From Akkermansiaceae bacterium (GTDB lineage Bacteria > Verrucomicrobiota > Verrucomicrobiia > Verrucomicrobiales > Akkermansiaceae): 12,713 nucleotides of DNA. The DNA lies in contig JALZVA010000188.1 in NCBI GenBank assembly GCA_023301335.1, forward strand, positions 1 to 12,713, written 5' to 3'. Of the stretch, positions 1 to 7,735 are shown one piece after another; the first letter of the stretch is position 1; each line of letters begins with the position of its first letter. The notes below the pieces were generated by a model, which worked only from the letters and a program-made list of their open reading frames with translations, had not been told where the DNA came from and searched no databases. Both the position numbers and the translations under genes were made by a program.

Positions 1-723
1 TTTGATCACTTCCTCGCCAAACATTGGGAGCAATACGGAGAAGGTAACCTAGAAGAATTTGTTAGCTCCTGCCATAGCACACTAACAAAACATCCAGAAT
101 GGCATTCCGATGATCTAAAAGAGCGACTCCCCCTCCTCATCGAAAATGAGGTGCTCTTGTCTTATCTCGATAAAGAAGGGGTGAAACTAGCTTTAGAGAG
201 AATTTCCATGCGTGGGAAATTCCTCTCAGCTCTACCCGAGGCATACGATGATTTCCTCCGTAACTATGAAGCGTTTGAAAAAATCTTTCATCATTTTTTC
301 CCGATTCTAACAAACTACGCCTCCACCTTAGCTCCTACCGCTGAACTTGATGAATCAAAAACCGAGGGGCTGAGTGAAGAGGAGCTGATTCTTACCTGGC
401 GTCAGCAAGCCGTCGTTCTAGCAGAGCGTAAGTTTTACCTTAACTCGCTTGTCGGGCATTTCAAATCCAAGGGGGTTTCTGAAAAAGCCGCGCTCAAAGA
501 ATCTAAAAAAATCATCGCAGAGGTAAGTTTGAAACGGCGTCGAAATAGTAAATTTATCCTCATCCCTGGGATTCTAATCCTCATTCTTGCCGGAGTGATC
601 GCCTTTAGCCATCTGCTCTTCCCTCACGCCACTACGGCTAATACTACAAGAAATCTAGCCGGTGCTATTATCGCAGCGAGCTTTGGTATCGTCCTTATCA
701 ATAAGTCTAAATCTGTCCGCTAA
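1..723 (+). CDS. Hypothetical protein with C-terminal membrane hairpin (5' end outside window)
   Basis: The reading frame is open from the first base, so this is the 3' part of a longer gene; 240 codons are visible. A GTG at 151 could serve as a start, but the open frame before it encodes plausible protein (for example HWEQYGEGNLEEFV), so I read straight through. The visible part is soluble, helical and charged up to about codon 180. Two hydrophobic segments follow, at about codons 185-207 and 218-234. Basic residues lie before the first (KRRRNSK) and after the second (NKSKSVR), which predicts a membrane hairpin with both ends in the cytoplasm. I do not recognise the family and see no catalytic motif. 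The next gene begins three bases after the stop, suggesting co-transcription. The coding call is firm; the function is unknown. Confidence 0.8.
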   Translation, partial: FDHFLAKHWEQYGEGNLEEFVSSCHSTLTKHPEWHSDDLKERLPLLIENEVLLSYLDKEGVKLALERISMRGKFLSALPEAYDDFLRNYEAFEKIFHHFFPILTNYASTLAPTAELDESKTEGLSEEELILTWRQQAVVLAERKFYLNSLVGHFKSKGVSEKAALKESKKIIAEVSLKRRRNSKFILIPGILILILAGVIAFSHLLFPHATTANTTRNLAGAIIAASFGIVLINKSKSVR

Positions 724-726
724 ATT

Positions 727-1020
727 ATGGAACTACGTGTTATTTTACCCGATGAAGAGCCGCCACAAACGCTCAAGGAAATCACCTCTGCCCTGCGTGC
801 AGCAAAGTTAAAACCTGAGCTTCAGAATAAAGACTGGGGCGACTGGATTCATTTCTCTGAGCAAGTCACCGTGATTAGCATCGCCTCCACTCGAGGACTC
901 ACCTCTTCCGCGACGATTGAATATGAGGAAGATGACTGGGATTTTGTGCAAAAATTGCTCAAGGTGTTTTCTAAAAAAGGATGGATGGGAGATGATCAGG
1001 ACGGCCCTTACCCTTTGTAA
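727..1020 (+). CDS. Small conserved-looking hypothetical protein, 97 aa
   Basis: This is a small acidic soluble protein with no signal peptide or membrane segment. The pattern looks like a compact alpha/beta domain: a beta strand at residues 2-7, a helix at about 15-26, strands around the DWIHF and VTVISI stretches and the TSSATIEY stretch, then a helix near the C-terminus (DFVQKLLKVFSKKGW). It ends in an acidic DDQDGPYPL tail. The repeated WGDW / DDWDF aromatic-acidic patches look conserved rather than random. The ATG lies three bases after the upstream stop codon, so the two genes are probably one transcription unit. There is no Shine-Dalgarno sequence, and translational coupling is possible. 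I do not recognise a family with an assigned function and do not assign one. Confidence 0.75.
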   Translation: MELRVILPDEEPPQTLKEITSALRAAKLKPELQNKDWGDWIHFSEQVTVISIASTRGLTSSATIEYEEDDWDFVQKLLKVFSKKGWMGDDQDGPYPL

Positions 1021-1040
1021 AACAGCGAGTTTTCTATTTT

Positions 1041-1058
1041 AAAAAGAGGATTCTTTTT
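1041..1058 (+). other. AT-rich inverted repeat, possible weak terminator
   Basis: A 7-base stem, AAAAAGA (1041-1047) and TCTTTTT (1052-1058), surrounds the loop GGAT, and a further T-rich stretch follows at 1063-1068. It lies 20 bases after the stop of the 97-aa gene and just before the sigma-54 promoter of amt. The stem is almost entirely A-T, so it would be a poor intrinsic terminator. It could equally be flexible DNA upstream of the promoter. Confidence 0.25.
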
Positions 1059-1072
1059 TACATTTTTTAAAA

Positions 1073-1090
1073 TTGGCATAGATGTTGCTT
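1073..1090 (+). promoter_or_regulatory. Sigma-54 (RpoN) -24/-12 promoter of the ammonium transporter gene
   Basis: The sequence TTGGCATAGATGTTGCTT matches the sigma-54 consensus TGGCAY-N5-TTGCW. The invariant GG is at 1075-1076 and the invariant GC at 1087-1088, with exactly ten bases between them. Transcription would start near 1100, leaving a leader of about 20 bases before the ATG at 1120. Sigma-54 control of ammonium transporter genes under nitrogen limitation, through NtrC, is well established in other bacteria. I saw no clear NtrC-type dyad in the short intergenic region, so any enhancer would lie inside the upstream genes. The promoter also argues against a TTG start at 1090, which would precede the transcript. 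Confidence 0.75.
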
Positions 1091-1097
1091 TGGTAGC

Positions 1098-1114
1098 TTT
1101 GTTAATCAAACAAA
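1098..1114 (+). repeat. Inverted repeat in the short amt leader
   Basis: TTTGTT (1098-1103) and AACAAA (1109-1114) form a 6-base inverted repeat around AATCA, at the predicted start of transcription and ending six bases before the ATG. It could be an operator or a weak leader hairpin. It is short and AT-rich, so chance is a real alternative. Confidence 0.25.
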
Positions 1115-1119
1115 CTACC

Positions 1120-2736
1120 ATGTTTAAGACAAAACACAAACTATTGACAATGGCGCTGGCAGCAGGTTTTTCCCTGTTCTCACTCACTCATTCAGCTTCC
1201 GCTCAGGAAGATTCAGCTTCAGCTGCTCCGGCGGTTGAAGAGACAGCAGAGGCGATGAGCCCTGAACTAGCTGCGCAAGTAGCACAGTTCGAGCAACTCA
1301 TCAAATCCACCAAAGAGTATGTAGCTGCAAGTGACGCCGCCGAAGAAGGTGAAGAAGTTGCTTGGGATAGCTATGTTTCAGGTGATCCTAGTGAACTCTG
1401 GGGACTTATTCACGAGCTTAATGGAAATGGAGACCTTAGTATTGGAGACGAATTAAACTCCTTATCAGAGGCTGAAAACAACGCTATTTATGATAATGTT
1501 TGGTCAGCTTCTGACCAGCTTACACCTTGGCTTACACACAACATCTGGGTGCTTATTGCAGCAGCGTTAGTGTTCATCATGCACCTTGGATTTGCTTCAC
1601 TTGAGTCTGGCCTCTGTCAGAAAAAGAACACAGTGAACATCATCTTCAAGAACGTATGGATCATTTCTACAGGTATTTTAATTTACTTCCTCTGGGGATT
1701 CAACGCGCACTATCCATGTGGAGCTTGGTCTGTTAATGATATTTTCGCATTTGGTAGCTCAGCAGAATACGCTGCGAACCAAAAGCTCACGATGGCTACT
1801 AACCTCTATCACGATTCTTACACATGGTGGACTGACTTCATCTTCCAAGCAATGTTTGCCGCGACTGCTGCGACTATCGTTTCAGGAGCTGTAGCAGAGC
1901 GTGTGAAGCTTGGATCATTCATGATCTATTCAGTGCTTCTCGTAGGTGTTGCTTACCCAATCGCTGGTGCATGGCACTGGGGTGGAGGTTTCCTTGCTAA
2001 CCTTAGCACAGGAGCATTCTATGACTTCGCTGGTTCAACTGTAGTGCACGCCTTTGGTGCAGCAGCAGCACTTGCCGCAGTCATTGTTCTCGGCCCACGT
2101 AAGGGTAAGTATGTAGATGGACGCATTAAGCCGATCCTTCCACACTCTACTCCACTCGCCGCAATTGGTGTATTCTTACTCTTCCTCGGATGGTTCGGAT
2201 TCAATGGTGGATCAGTTCTTGCAGCTGAACCACACCTCGTTTCACTCGTATTCACTACAACAGCTTTAGCAGCTTGTGGTGGTGCAGTATCAGCAATCGC
2301 TGTTTCATGGGGAGTGCTTAAGAAGCCTGACGTGTCTATGGCACTTAATGGCTTACTCGCAGGACTCGTAGGTATCACAGCTGGTGCAGATTCAGTTACA
2401 CCAACTAATGCTATCATCATCGGCCTCATCGCAGGTGTGATCGTTGTCTTCTCCATCCTCTTCTTCGATAAGATGAAGATCGATGATCCAGTTGGAGCGA
2501 TCGCTGTGCACGGTTCATGTGGTATCTGGGGAACGCTCGCAGTAGCCATCTTTGGTGAAGGTTTCAGTATCGTTTCACAGCTTATCGGCATCGCTTCAGT
2601 ATGTGGATTCGCTTTCCTCTTCTCACTTATTGTCTTCCTCATCCTCAAGGTTACTCTTGGAGTGCGTGTGAATGGACTTGAAGAAGAAGAAGGTCTTGAC
2701 GTTGCTGAGCACGGTTCACCTGCATACAACGACTAA
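1120..2736 (+). CDS. amt: Ammonium transporter, Amt family, with N-terminal periplasmic extension
   Basis: This inner-membrane channel takes up ammonium. I chose the ATG at 1120 (538 aa) because a signal peptide starts there (residues 1-28, likely cleaved after ASA) and because the sigma-54 promoter lies directly upstream. Residues about 29-138 form an acidic extra-cytoplasmic stretch; the Amt core begins near residue 139. The core carries the family motifs: GFASLESGL (157-165), FQAMFAA..SGAVAER (242-261), WHWGGGF (285-291), DFAGSTVVH with pore histidine H310, GWFGFNGGS (357-365) and DDPVGAIAVHG with the second pore histidine H464. The pore twin histidines are therefore present. The cytoplasmic tail has the usual GLDVAEHGSPAY, the region that contacts PII proteins in relatives; no glnK is present in the window. 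The gene is monocistronic: its own promoter precedes it and an intrinsic terminator follows 21 bases after the stop. Identification is very secure. Confidence 0.96.
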   Translation: MFKTKHKLLTMALAAGFSLFSLTHSASAQEDSASAAPAVEETAEAMSPELAAQVAQFEQLIKSTKEYVAASDAAEEGEEVAWDSYVSGDPSELWGLIHELNGNGDLSIGDELNSLSEAENNAIYDNVWSASDQLTPWLTHNIWVLIAAALVFIMHLGFASLESGLCQKKNTVNIIFKNVWIISTGILIYFLWGFNAHYPCGAWSVNDIFAFGSSAEYAANQKLTMATNLYHDSYTWWTDFIFQAMFAATAATIVSGAVAERVKLGSFMIYSVLLVGVAYPIAGAWHWGGGFLANLSTGAFYDFAGSTVVHAFGAAAALAAVIVLGPRKGKYVDGRIKPILPHSTPLAAIGVFLLFLGWFGFNGGSVLAAEPHLVSLVFTTTALAACGGAVSAIAVSWGVLKKPDVSMALNGLLAGLVGITAGADSVTPTNAIIIGLIAGVIVVFSILFFDKMKIDDPVGAIAVHGSCGIWGTLAVAIFGEGFSIVSQLIGIASVCGFAFLFSLIVFLILKVTLGVRVNGLEEEEGLDVAEHGSPAYND

Positions 2737-2757
2737 TCTATAGATTTTACAATCTTT

Positions 2758-2787
2758 AGGGAGGCTCGCAAGAGTCTCCCTTTTTTT
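2758..2787 (+). terminator. Rho-independent terminator after amt
   Basis: GGGAGGCTC (2759-2767) pairs with GAGTCTCCC (2772-2780), with one G-T wobble, around the tetraloop GCAA. A run of seven T follows (2781-2787), the first of which can pair with A2758. The hairpin lies 21 bases beyond the amt stop codon. In the other orientation the hairpin is not followed by a T run, so it serves only the plus strand. Confidence 0.93.
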
Positions 2788-2842
2788 GTGCTCTCGAAGT
2801 CAGGAGAAGCGAGGAACTTAAAATAAGTTCTCTAGGTTGCCT

Positions 2843-5800
2843 TTAGCTCAGCCCGAGAGTTTCCATCTTTTTACGGATAAGCTTTTGGCTAACTTTCTCT
2901 GGGAGTTGTATGCTAGCAGCAAAGACAGAGGTTCTCAAATGATTCATCAGCTGGCCAAGTGCTATCAAGCTATGGTCTGATTTCCTCTCTAACCACCTCT
3001 CATACCAAGGCGTCCAGAACTCTAGAAGTGTGTCCATCTTTTCCAAATCCTTCATCAACGGCTGGGACTCGGCACGCTCGATCCGCTGCACCATGCCTTC
3101 AAACCAGAGCTTGTAAGACTGTAAATGCCAGATATCAATCTGCTTAGAAAACTCTGCACGAAGAAGCCAGTGCATTTGCTCATCTATATCCTCCGCGATT
3201 TCGCCAAAGTTTTTATCACCTCGCCAGCCTCCCAATAATTTCTCAACACGACGTTGCAATGCGATAATGTCATCCAATAGTCGGCAGACTCTCTCAGCGG
3301 AATCAAATAAATCTCCTCTCGCTTTGTCTGCGGCGGCAGTAAATGCCTCAGCGGTTCGTGGTAGATCTGAGCCCAAGGCATGCTCTACCACCCAGCGTAG
3401 CACGGCAGTTTGATCCACCCCGCTCTCTCCTAAAAGTGGGAGATACATTTTCCCTTCTATACTCAGAGGAAGTTTCTTAGAAAGGTGCTTAGCGTGATCA
3501 AAGTGCTGAAGTAGGAAAAGTCTAATCACGCCCTTACGATGGTGATCTGCAGCCTCTAATTCACAGGCAAACACTTTCACACCAACCGACTGTCCCTCAT
3601 CTATCAAGGCTGGAAACGCTAAACCCTGAGGCTTTTCAATACTTTTAGGTAACGGCTCACAGTCGAATGCCGTGAGCCCTGTGTAATCCCACTCAGAGCT
3701 ACTACTGTCCTCAAAGCGTTCCTTACATAAATCCGCTAAGCTTTCTTTGAGAGAGTTAATATCTGAGCTAAAGCCAAGTTCTTGTCCTTCATCATCACAC
3801 ACCCAGATTTTCATCTGTAGGCAGGATGGCAATTTCTCAGAATCAAATAAATCTCCACTGATTCTCTCCCCTGTTAGTTTGGATAGAAATCGAGCTAAAA
3901 TGGTGTATAGAGCTTCCTCTCTTTCTAGCCCATGCATCTCTTTAGTAAACTGTTCTGCCTTATCTCTAACTGGATTACATGCAATCCGTAAAGCCTTTGG
4001 CAATGAGCGGATGAGTATCTCTACGCGCTCTACTAGATCCCCCTGAACACCCCATCCTAATAACTCTTCAGAAAACATCGATAATTGATCAATATGCACA
4101 CCAATCGTGATCCCATCGTCACCTTCCCCAGGGGCTACTTTATAGTAAAGCGGGTAAGATTGTTCTGCATGCACCAATTCATCAGGAAACTCCGCTATTC
4201 GTAACTCTTCGAGCTCTTCATACGTTGTGTCTTGAAGGGTTAGAGCATCTTGAGTGCTGTTTGCCCAAGTGATAAACTTCTTTGCCGTGTAACAATCTAC
4301 AGGCAGTTTTTGGTTAAACCATTCAACTAACAATTCCTCCGACCATATCCCGTCGACTCTTCTAAGCTTCTGCTCTATCTCATCCACTTGCTCACGGAGA
4401 AACTTGAGGTGTTTCAGAATGGGAGGTTTTGATTTTATCTTATCTAACAGTAAGCCTTCTCTAATGAATACCTCACGCGCTGCTTTTTCATTGATCTTAC
4501 CAAAGTGCACGGGGCGGTCTTTAACTAAGGGAAGGTTCCCTAAGGAGACGACTTCTTTAGCATAAACAGCTCCTTGTTTTTCATCGAAAAAGGCACTGTG
4601 CCAGCGTTTCTTACATAAATGTGGAGCAACTTCTTCGACCCACTCAGGATTGAGCACTGCATTTCGGCGGGACCACAGCTTAGAGGTCTCCACGATTTCA
4701 TAGGCCAATACCCAGTCTAGCTTTTTGCGTGAGAATAGGTGCGATCCTGGGAAAATTGAAAACTCTCTACCCTGTGCTCCTCGGTAGCTTCGTTTATCTC
4801 TATCATAGACACCTACCTGCTTCGGGATACCCGCTAGAATAGCTTTATGAATATGATCCGCGTGAGCGATTTTTTCAAAACTGTTAGGTGTGGTTTTCAC
4901 GTTCAGTTTCAGTGCTTTTTTACACAACTGAGTCAATTCCGAAAGAAGGTTATCCCACTCTATCACACGCCTGAAGTTCAGATACCCCGTCTTACAGATT
5001 TTTCGGAGTTGGTTTTTCTGAAGGTGCTTTCCACTGCGACATTCGTTAATACTCAGCCAGAGCTGCAGCAGAGAGAGGAAATCAGAATCCTTGTGCTTCC
5101 ACTTTGCTTGAGCCTGTTCTGCCTGCTGCTCCTTACCCAGAGGTCTCTCTCTTGGGTCCATGATACTCAGTCCACTCACAATGATTAATAACTCTGCTAG
5201 ACAATCAAACTGATTCGCCTCCAAGAGCATTTTCCCCATTCGTGGTTCGATCGGTAAACGAGAAAGATTCCGCCCTACTTCTGTGAGTCGATGCTCCTCT
5301 GTAAGTGCTCCTATTTCCCGCAGCGTGCGGTAGCCTTCTGCGACATGCTTAGAGGAAGGCGGATCGAGGAAAGGGAAATCCTCAATATCAGGGAGCTTCA
5401 GCGACTTCATTCTCAAGATCACTCCCGCTAAAGAGGAGCGCCTGATTTCCGGATCCGTATATTCCGCACGTGCATCGTGATCTTCTTCCTCATAGAGTCG
5501 CACACAGACACCTTCCCTAACACGTCCACAGCGTCCCTTCCGCTGCCGTGCACTGGCCTGAGAAACAGGCTCAATTTGTAGCCTCTGCACCTGACGAGAT
5601 GGGTTCCAGCGACTCACACGCGCTACCCCAGAATCAATCACATAGACAATTCCAGGAATCGTTAATGAGGTCTCAGCCACATTAGTGGCGAGCACAATTC
5701 GCTGAGTGCCCTGAATCGTCTTAAAGACTTGCTGCTGTTGCTGAAGATTTAAACGAGCAAATAGAGGTAGTACAGCAGTTCTACCCCATCGCATACCCTC

Positions 5801-6538
5801 TAGGATATCGGCACATTCACGAATCTCCCGCTCTCCGGGAAGGAATATTAAAATATCTCCTTCATGGTCTACAGATTTAACCCACTCACAAGCTTCGACC
5901 ACCTGCTTAGAAAGCTCTACATGCACGTGTGCTGGAGGAAGGTAATGCGTTTCGACTGGGAAGGTTCGCCCCTCCACCTCTATAATTGGAGCCTCATCGA
6001 AGAAGTCTGCAAAGGCGCAAGAATCTAATGTGGCTGATGAGATGATTACCCGTAGGTCTTTTCTCGTAGTGGTGAGGCGATTCAAATAGCCTAGCAGGAA
6101 ATCAATATTGAGGCTCCGCTCATGCGCTTCATCAATGATCAATACAGAATATTGCTTCAGAGCCCGATCCCCCTGCGTTTCTGCCAAGAGTATCCCATCG
6201 GTCATGAATTTTAAACGGGTTGATTTCGAGGTTTTATCCTCAAATCTCACCTGGTAACCTACCTCTTCTCCTGATTCGACTTTTAGTTCCTCGGCGACCC
6301 GCTTCGCCACCGAGGCGGCAGCGATACGCCTTGGTTGTGTGCATCCCACTAACCTACGCTGCTCTTCTGGTAAGGTCTCGACATACTCCAAGGCCATTTT
6401 AGGAAGCTGAGTCGTCTTACCTGACCCTGTATCTCCAACTACTACAATGACTTGATGCTTTTGTATCGCCGCCAAGATTTTTTCCCGGTGTTGGGACACG
6501 GGAATGGCTGGGTATAATTCTTTCGTAACGAGGCTCAT
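2843..6538 (-). CDS. hrpA: ATP-dependent RNA helicase HrpA (DEAH box)
   Basis: This is a cytoplasmic DEAH/RHA RNA helicase of 1231 aa. Visible motifs in order: Walker A GDTGSGKT (35-42), Ia TQPRRIAA (67-74), Ib TDGIL (113-117), II DEAH (136-139), III SAT (168-170), IV FLPG (232-235), V TNVAETSLTIPG (285-296) and VI QASARQRKGRCGR (327-339). Helicase-associated HA2-type helices (about 400-500) and an OB-fold region (about 560-630) follow. A long C-terminal half from about 640 looks like DUF3418, the hallmark of bacterial HrpA. It is slightly shorter than E. coli HrpA (about 1300 aa), mainly because the N-terminal extension before the helicase core is missing. E. coli HrpA has been implicated in mRNA processing and in resolving stalled ribosomes. 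The start is the ATG at 6538, with no Shine-Dalgarno sequence. No strong terminator follows; only a weak AT-rich hairpin lies at 2814-2830. Confidence 0.95.
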   Translation of the reverse strand: MSLVTKELYPAIPVSQHREKILAAIQKHQVIVVVGDTGSGKTTQLPKMALEYVETLPEEQRRLVGCTQPRRIAAASVAKRVAEELKVESGEEVGYQVRFEDKTSKSTRLKFMTDGILLAETQGDRALKQYSVLIIDEAHERSLNIDFLLGYLNRLTTTRKDLRVIISSATLDSCAFADFFDEAPIIEVEGRTFPVETHYLPPAHVHVELSKQVVEACEWVKSVDHEGDILIFLPGEREIRECADILEGMRWGRTAVLPLFARLNLQQQQQVFKTIQGTQRIVLATNVAETSLTIPGIVYVIDSGVARVSRWNPSRQVQRLQIEPVSQASARQRKGRCGRVREGVCVRLYEEEDHDARAEYTDPEIRRSSLAGVILRMKSLKLPDIEDFPFLDPPSSKHVAEGYRTLREIGALTEEHRLTEVGRNLSRLPIEPRMGKMLLEANQFDCLAELLIIVSGLSIMDPRERPLGKEQQAEQAQAKWKHKDSDFLSLLQLWLSINECRSGKHLQKNQLRKICKTGYLNFRRVIEWDNLLSELTQLCKKALKLNVKTTPNSFEKIAHADHIHKAILAGIPKQVGVYDRDKRSYRGAQGREFSIFPGSHLFSRKKLDWVLAYEIVETSKLWSRRNAVLNPEWVEEVAPHLCKKRWHSAFFDEKQGAVYAKEVVSLGNLPLVKDRPVHFGKINEKAAREVFIREGLLLDKIKSKPPILKHLKFLREQVDEIEQKLRRVDGIWSEELLVEWFNQKLPVDCYTAKKFITWANSTQDALTLQDTTYEELEELRIAEFPDELVHAEQSYPLYYKVAPGEGDDGITIGVHIDQLSMFSEELLGWGVQGDLVERVEILIRSLPKALRIACNPVRDKAEQFTKEMHGLEREEALYTILARFLSKLTGERISGDLFDSEKLPSCLQMKIWVCDDEGQELGFSSDINSLKESLADLCKERFEDSSSSEWDYTGLTAFDCEPLPKSIEKPQGLAFPALIDEGQSVGVKVFACELEAADHHRKGVIRLFLLQHFDHAKHLSKKLPLSIEGKMYLPLLGESGVDQTAVLRWVVEHALGSDLPRTAEAFTAAADKARGDLFDSAERVCRLLDDIIALQRRVEKLLGGWRGDKNFGEIAEDIDEQMHWLLRAEFSKQIDIWHLQSYKLWFEGMVQRIERAESQPLMKDLEKMDTLLEFWTPWYERWLERKSDHSLIALGQLMNHLRTSVFAASIQLPEKVSQKLIRKKMETLGLS

Positions 6539-6558
6539 AAACCGTGTGAATGTGTCGG

Positions 6559-6587
6559 AATATTCGAATTTTTAGCCCTTTACGCAA
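6559..6587 (-). promoter_or_regulatory. Possible sigma-70-type promoter of hrpA
   Basis: On the minus strand TTGCGT (6587-6582) is followed after 17 bases by AATATT (6564-6559). The spacing is ideal but each hexamer is only a partial consensus match. Transcription would start near 6552, giving a leader of about 14 bases. It lies in the 101-base gap after the upstream minus-strand gene, so hrpA may have its own promoter. Confidence 0.3.
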
Positions 6588-6639
6588 GCCCGTAATACAA
6601 AGCTTGTCAGAAGTACCTATATGGCTTTCACATTATCCC

Positions 6640-7680
6640 CTAAGCCAATGCTGCTGCAATAATTGGCAGTAAAATGGCGAGTAGGATAGCGACCACTGAG
6701 CCTGCGAAGGCTTTCCCCATATCTTTAAAGATTAAGTTCGAAACTTGTTTCTTTCCTTTATGACGTAATCTCAAGCTCATTCCAATTTCTCTCCCTGCAA
6801 GGAGTCCTAGGAAGACCCATGTGGTACTCATCGGCATTTTCGCTGGGAAAAGTGAAAGAATGTCTAACTTGAAAAATAGCAACACCACACCATAGAGCAG
6901 GTCAATACAGGTGGCAGAGCGCACATCGAGTGTGTTGGATTTACTCCTGACAATTTTTTGAATCTTACCTCCTTTTTTACGGATCATATACCCCTGAAGA
7001 AGCACCATCGCGGTAAGTGAGAGGATCAAGCCTGTAGCCGTCAGCTCACGTGGCAGGAAGCAGTAGATATTCGCTAGATCCTGGACCAGCCACATACTCC
7101 ATAGGAAACCTGTGGAAAACCACTGTAGAATACTCCATTTAACGAGTTTTGAACTCTCCACATCCTGCCCTTGTTCTTCAGAGACACGTCTCTCTAGAAC
7201 ATATAATACCGCATAGTAAATCACGATCCCTAAGACAAAAGCGATGGCATAGCCTACCAAGGATTTGCTCATCATGCCTTCAAATAAAGAAATAGCTGAT
7301 TTACTATCCTCCCCCTCCTGAAAAGCGATCATCCCTTTAAAAGAGGTCAAGACTAGCAATGAGGTAGAGACAGGGATTCCCTTCTGTGTAAAGAGAACCA
7401 GTAAAAGTGGAGGCAGCACAAACAAGGCTGTGATCCCAGCGGGTGGAAAGGGAATATTTTTCCCTTCTGCAGCCAGTCTACCAAAAGCAGGATCTCCCCC
7501 GTAGGAGAACCATCCCCAGGTGATCGTCACGACCAAAATACTGGAAATGAAAATCCACAGAATCCACCACGGACGTTTTTCATTAGAACTCAGAAATGTT
7601 CCCAGAGTTTGAATCGAATCGTTAGCTATGATCGAATATGCAGCTAGGCAAAATCCTAGAATCATCCAAATTTCAGACAT
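6640..7680 (-). CDS. Divergent PiT-like (phosphate/solute permease) integral membrane protein
   Basis: This is a 346-aa polytopic membrane protein with about 8-9 hydrophobic segments. Two half-repeats resembling the inverted repeats of the PiT inorganic phosphate transporter family can be read. The first has IANDSIQTLG (18-27), comparable to the PiT GANDVANA motif, then GIPVSTS (101-107), comparable to P-[IV]-S-T-[TS]. The second has QDLANIY (200-206), then MPMSTTWVFLGLLAGRE (282-298). Asp21 and Asp201 sit where PiT proteins place their paired, functionally important aspartates. The protein is short for PiT and the motifs are degenerate, so the substrate (phosphate, another anion, or something else) cannot be named. 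A charged cytoplasmic loop lies at 164-180. The start is the ATG at 7680, 17 bases after the predicted transcription start. hrpA follows 101 bases downstream. The coding call is firm; the family call is by motif only. Confidence 0.7.
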   Translation of the reverse strand: MSEIWMILGFCLAAYSIIANDSIQTLGTFLSSNEKRPWWILWIFISSILVVTITWGWFSYGGDPAFGRLAAEGKNIPFPPAGITALFVLPPLLLVLFTQKGIPVSTSLLVLTSFKGMIAFQEGEDSKSAISLFEGMMSKSLVGYAIAFVLGIVIYYAVLYVLERRVSEEQGQDVESSKLVKWSILQWFSTGFLWSMWLVQDLANIYCFLPRELTATGLILSLTAMVLLQGYMIRKKGGKIQKIVRSKSNTLDVRSATCIDLLYGVVLLFFKLDILSLFPAKMPMSTTWVFLGLLAGREIGMSLRLRHKGKKQVSNLIFKDMGKAFAGSVVAILLAILLPIIAAALA

Positions 7681-7703
7681 ATTAATGAGAGGCTTGTTTA
7701 GAC

Positions 7704-7735
7704 ATTATATTTCACTAATAAAATCGTTTTTTTTT
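7704..7735 (-). promoter_or_regulatory. Promoter of the PiT-like gene: perfect -10 with A-tract upstream
   Basis: On the minus strand a perfect TATAAT (7709-7704) lies 23 bases before the ATG at 7680. The place of the -35 hexamer, 17 bases upstream, is taken by a run of nine A (7735-7727). Transcription would start near 7697, giving a leader of about 17 bases. The rest of this divergent intergenic stretch (7736-7961) holds no RNA gene or clear repeat that I could recognise, and I could not place a good promoter for the plus-strand esterase gene. Confidence 0.5.

Noticed and set aside
1090..1119. A longer amt beginning at TTG 1090.
   Set aside because: The TTG overlaps the end of the sigma-54 promoter and would precede the transcription start; the signal peptide begins properly at the ATG at 1120.
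2019..2729. A 236-codon open frame antisense to amt.
   Set aside because: Its predicted protein is low-complexity (Ser, Thr, Pro and Ala rich) and resembles no family, while the plus strand carries every Amt motif across the same bases. It is a shadow of biased codon use.
2814..2830. Hairpin GAACTT/AAGTTC after hrpA as a terminator.
   Set aside because: The stem is short and AT-rich and no T run follows it in the hrpA direction, so I did not list it as a terminator.
4847..5188. A 113-codon plus-strand open frame inside hrpA.
   Set aside because: It lies opposite a well-conserved part of the helicase and has no motif, promoter or ribosome site of its own.
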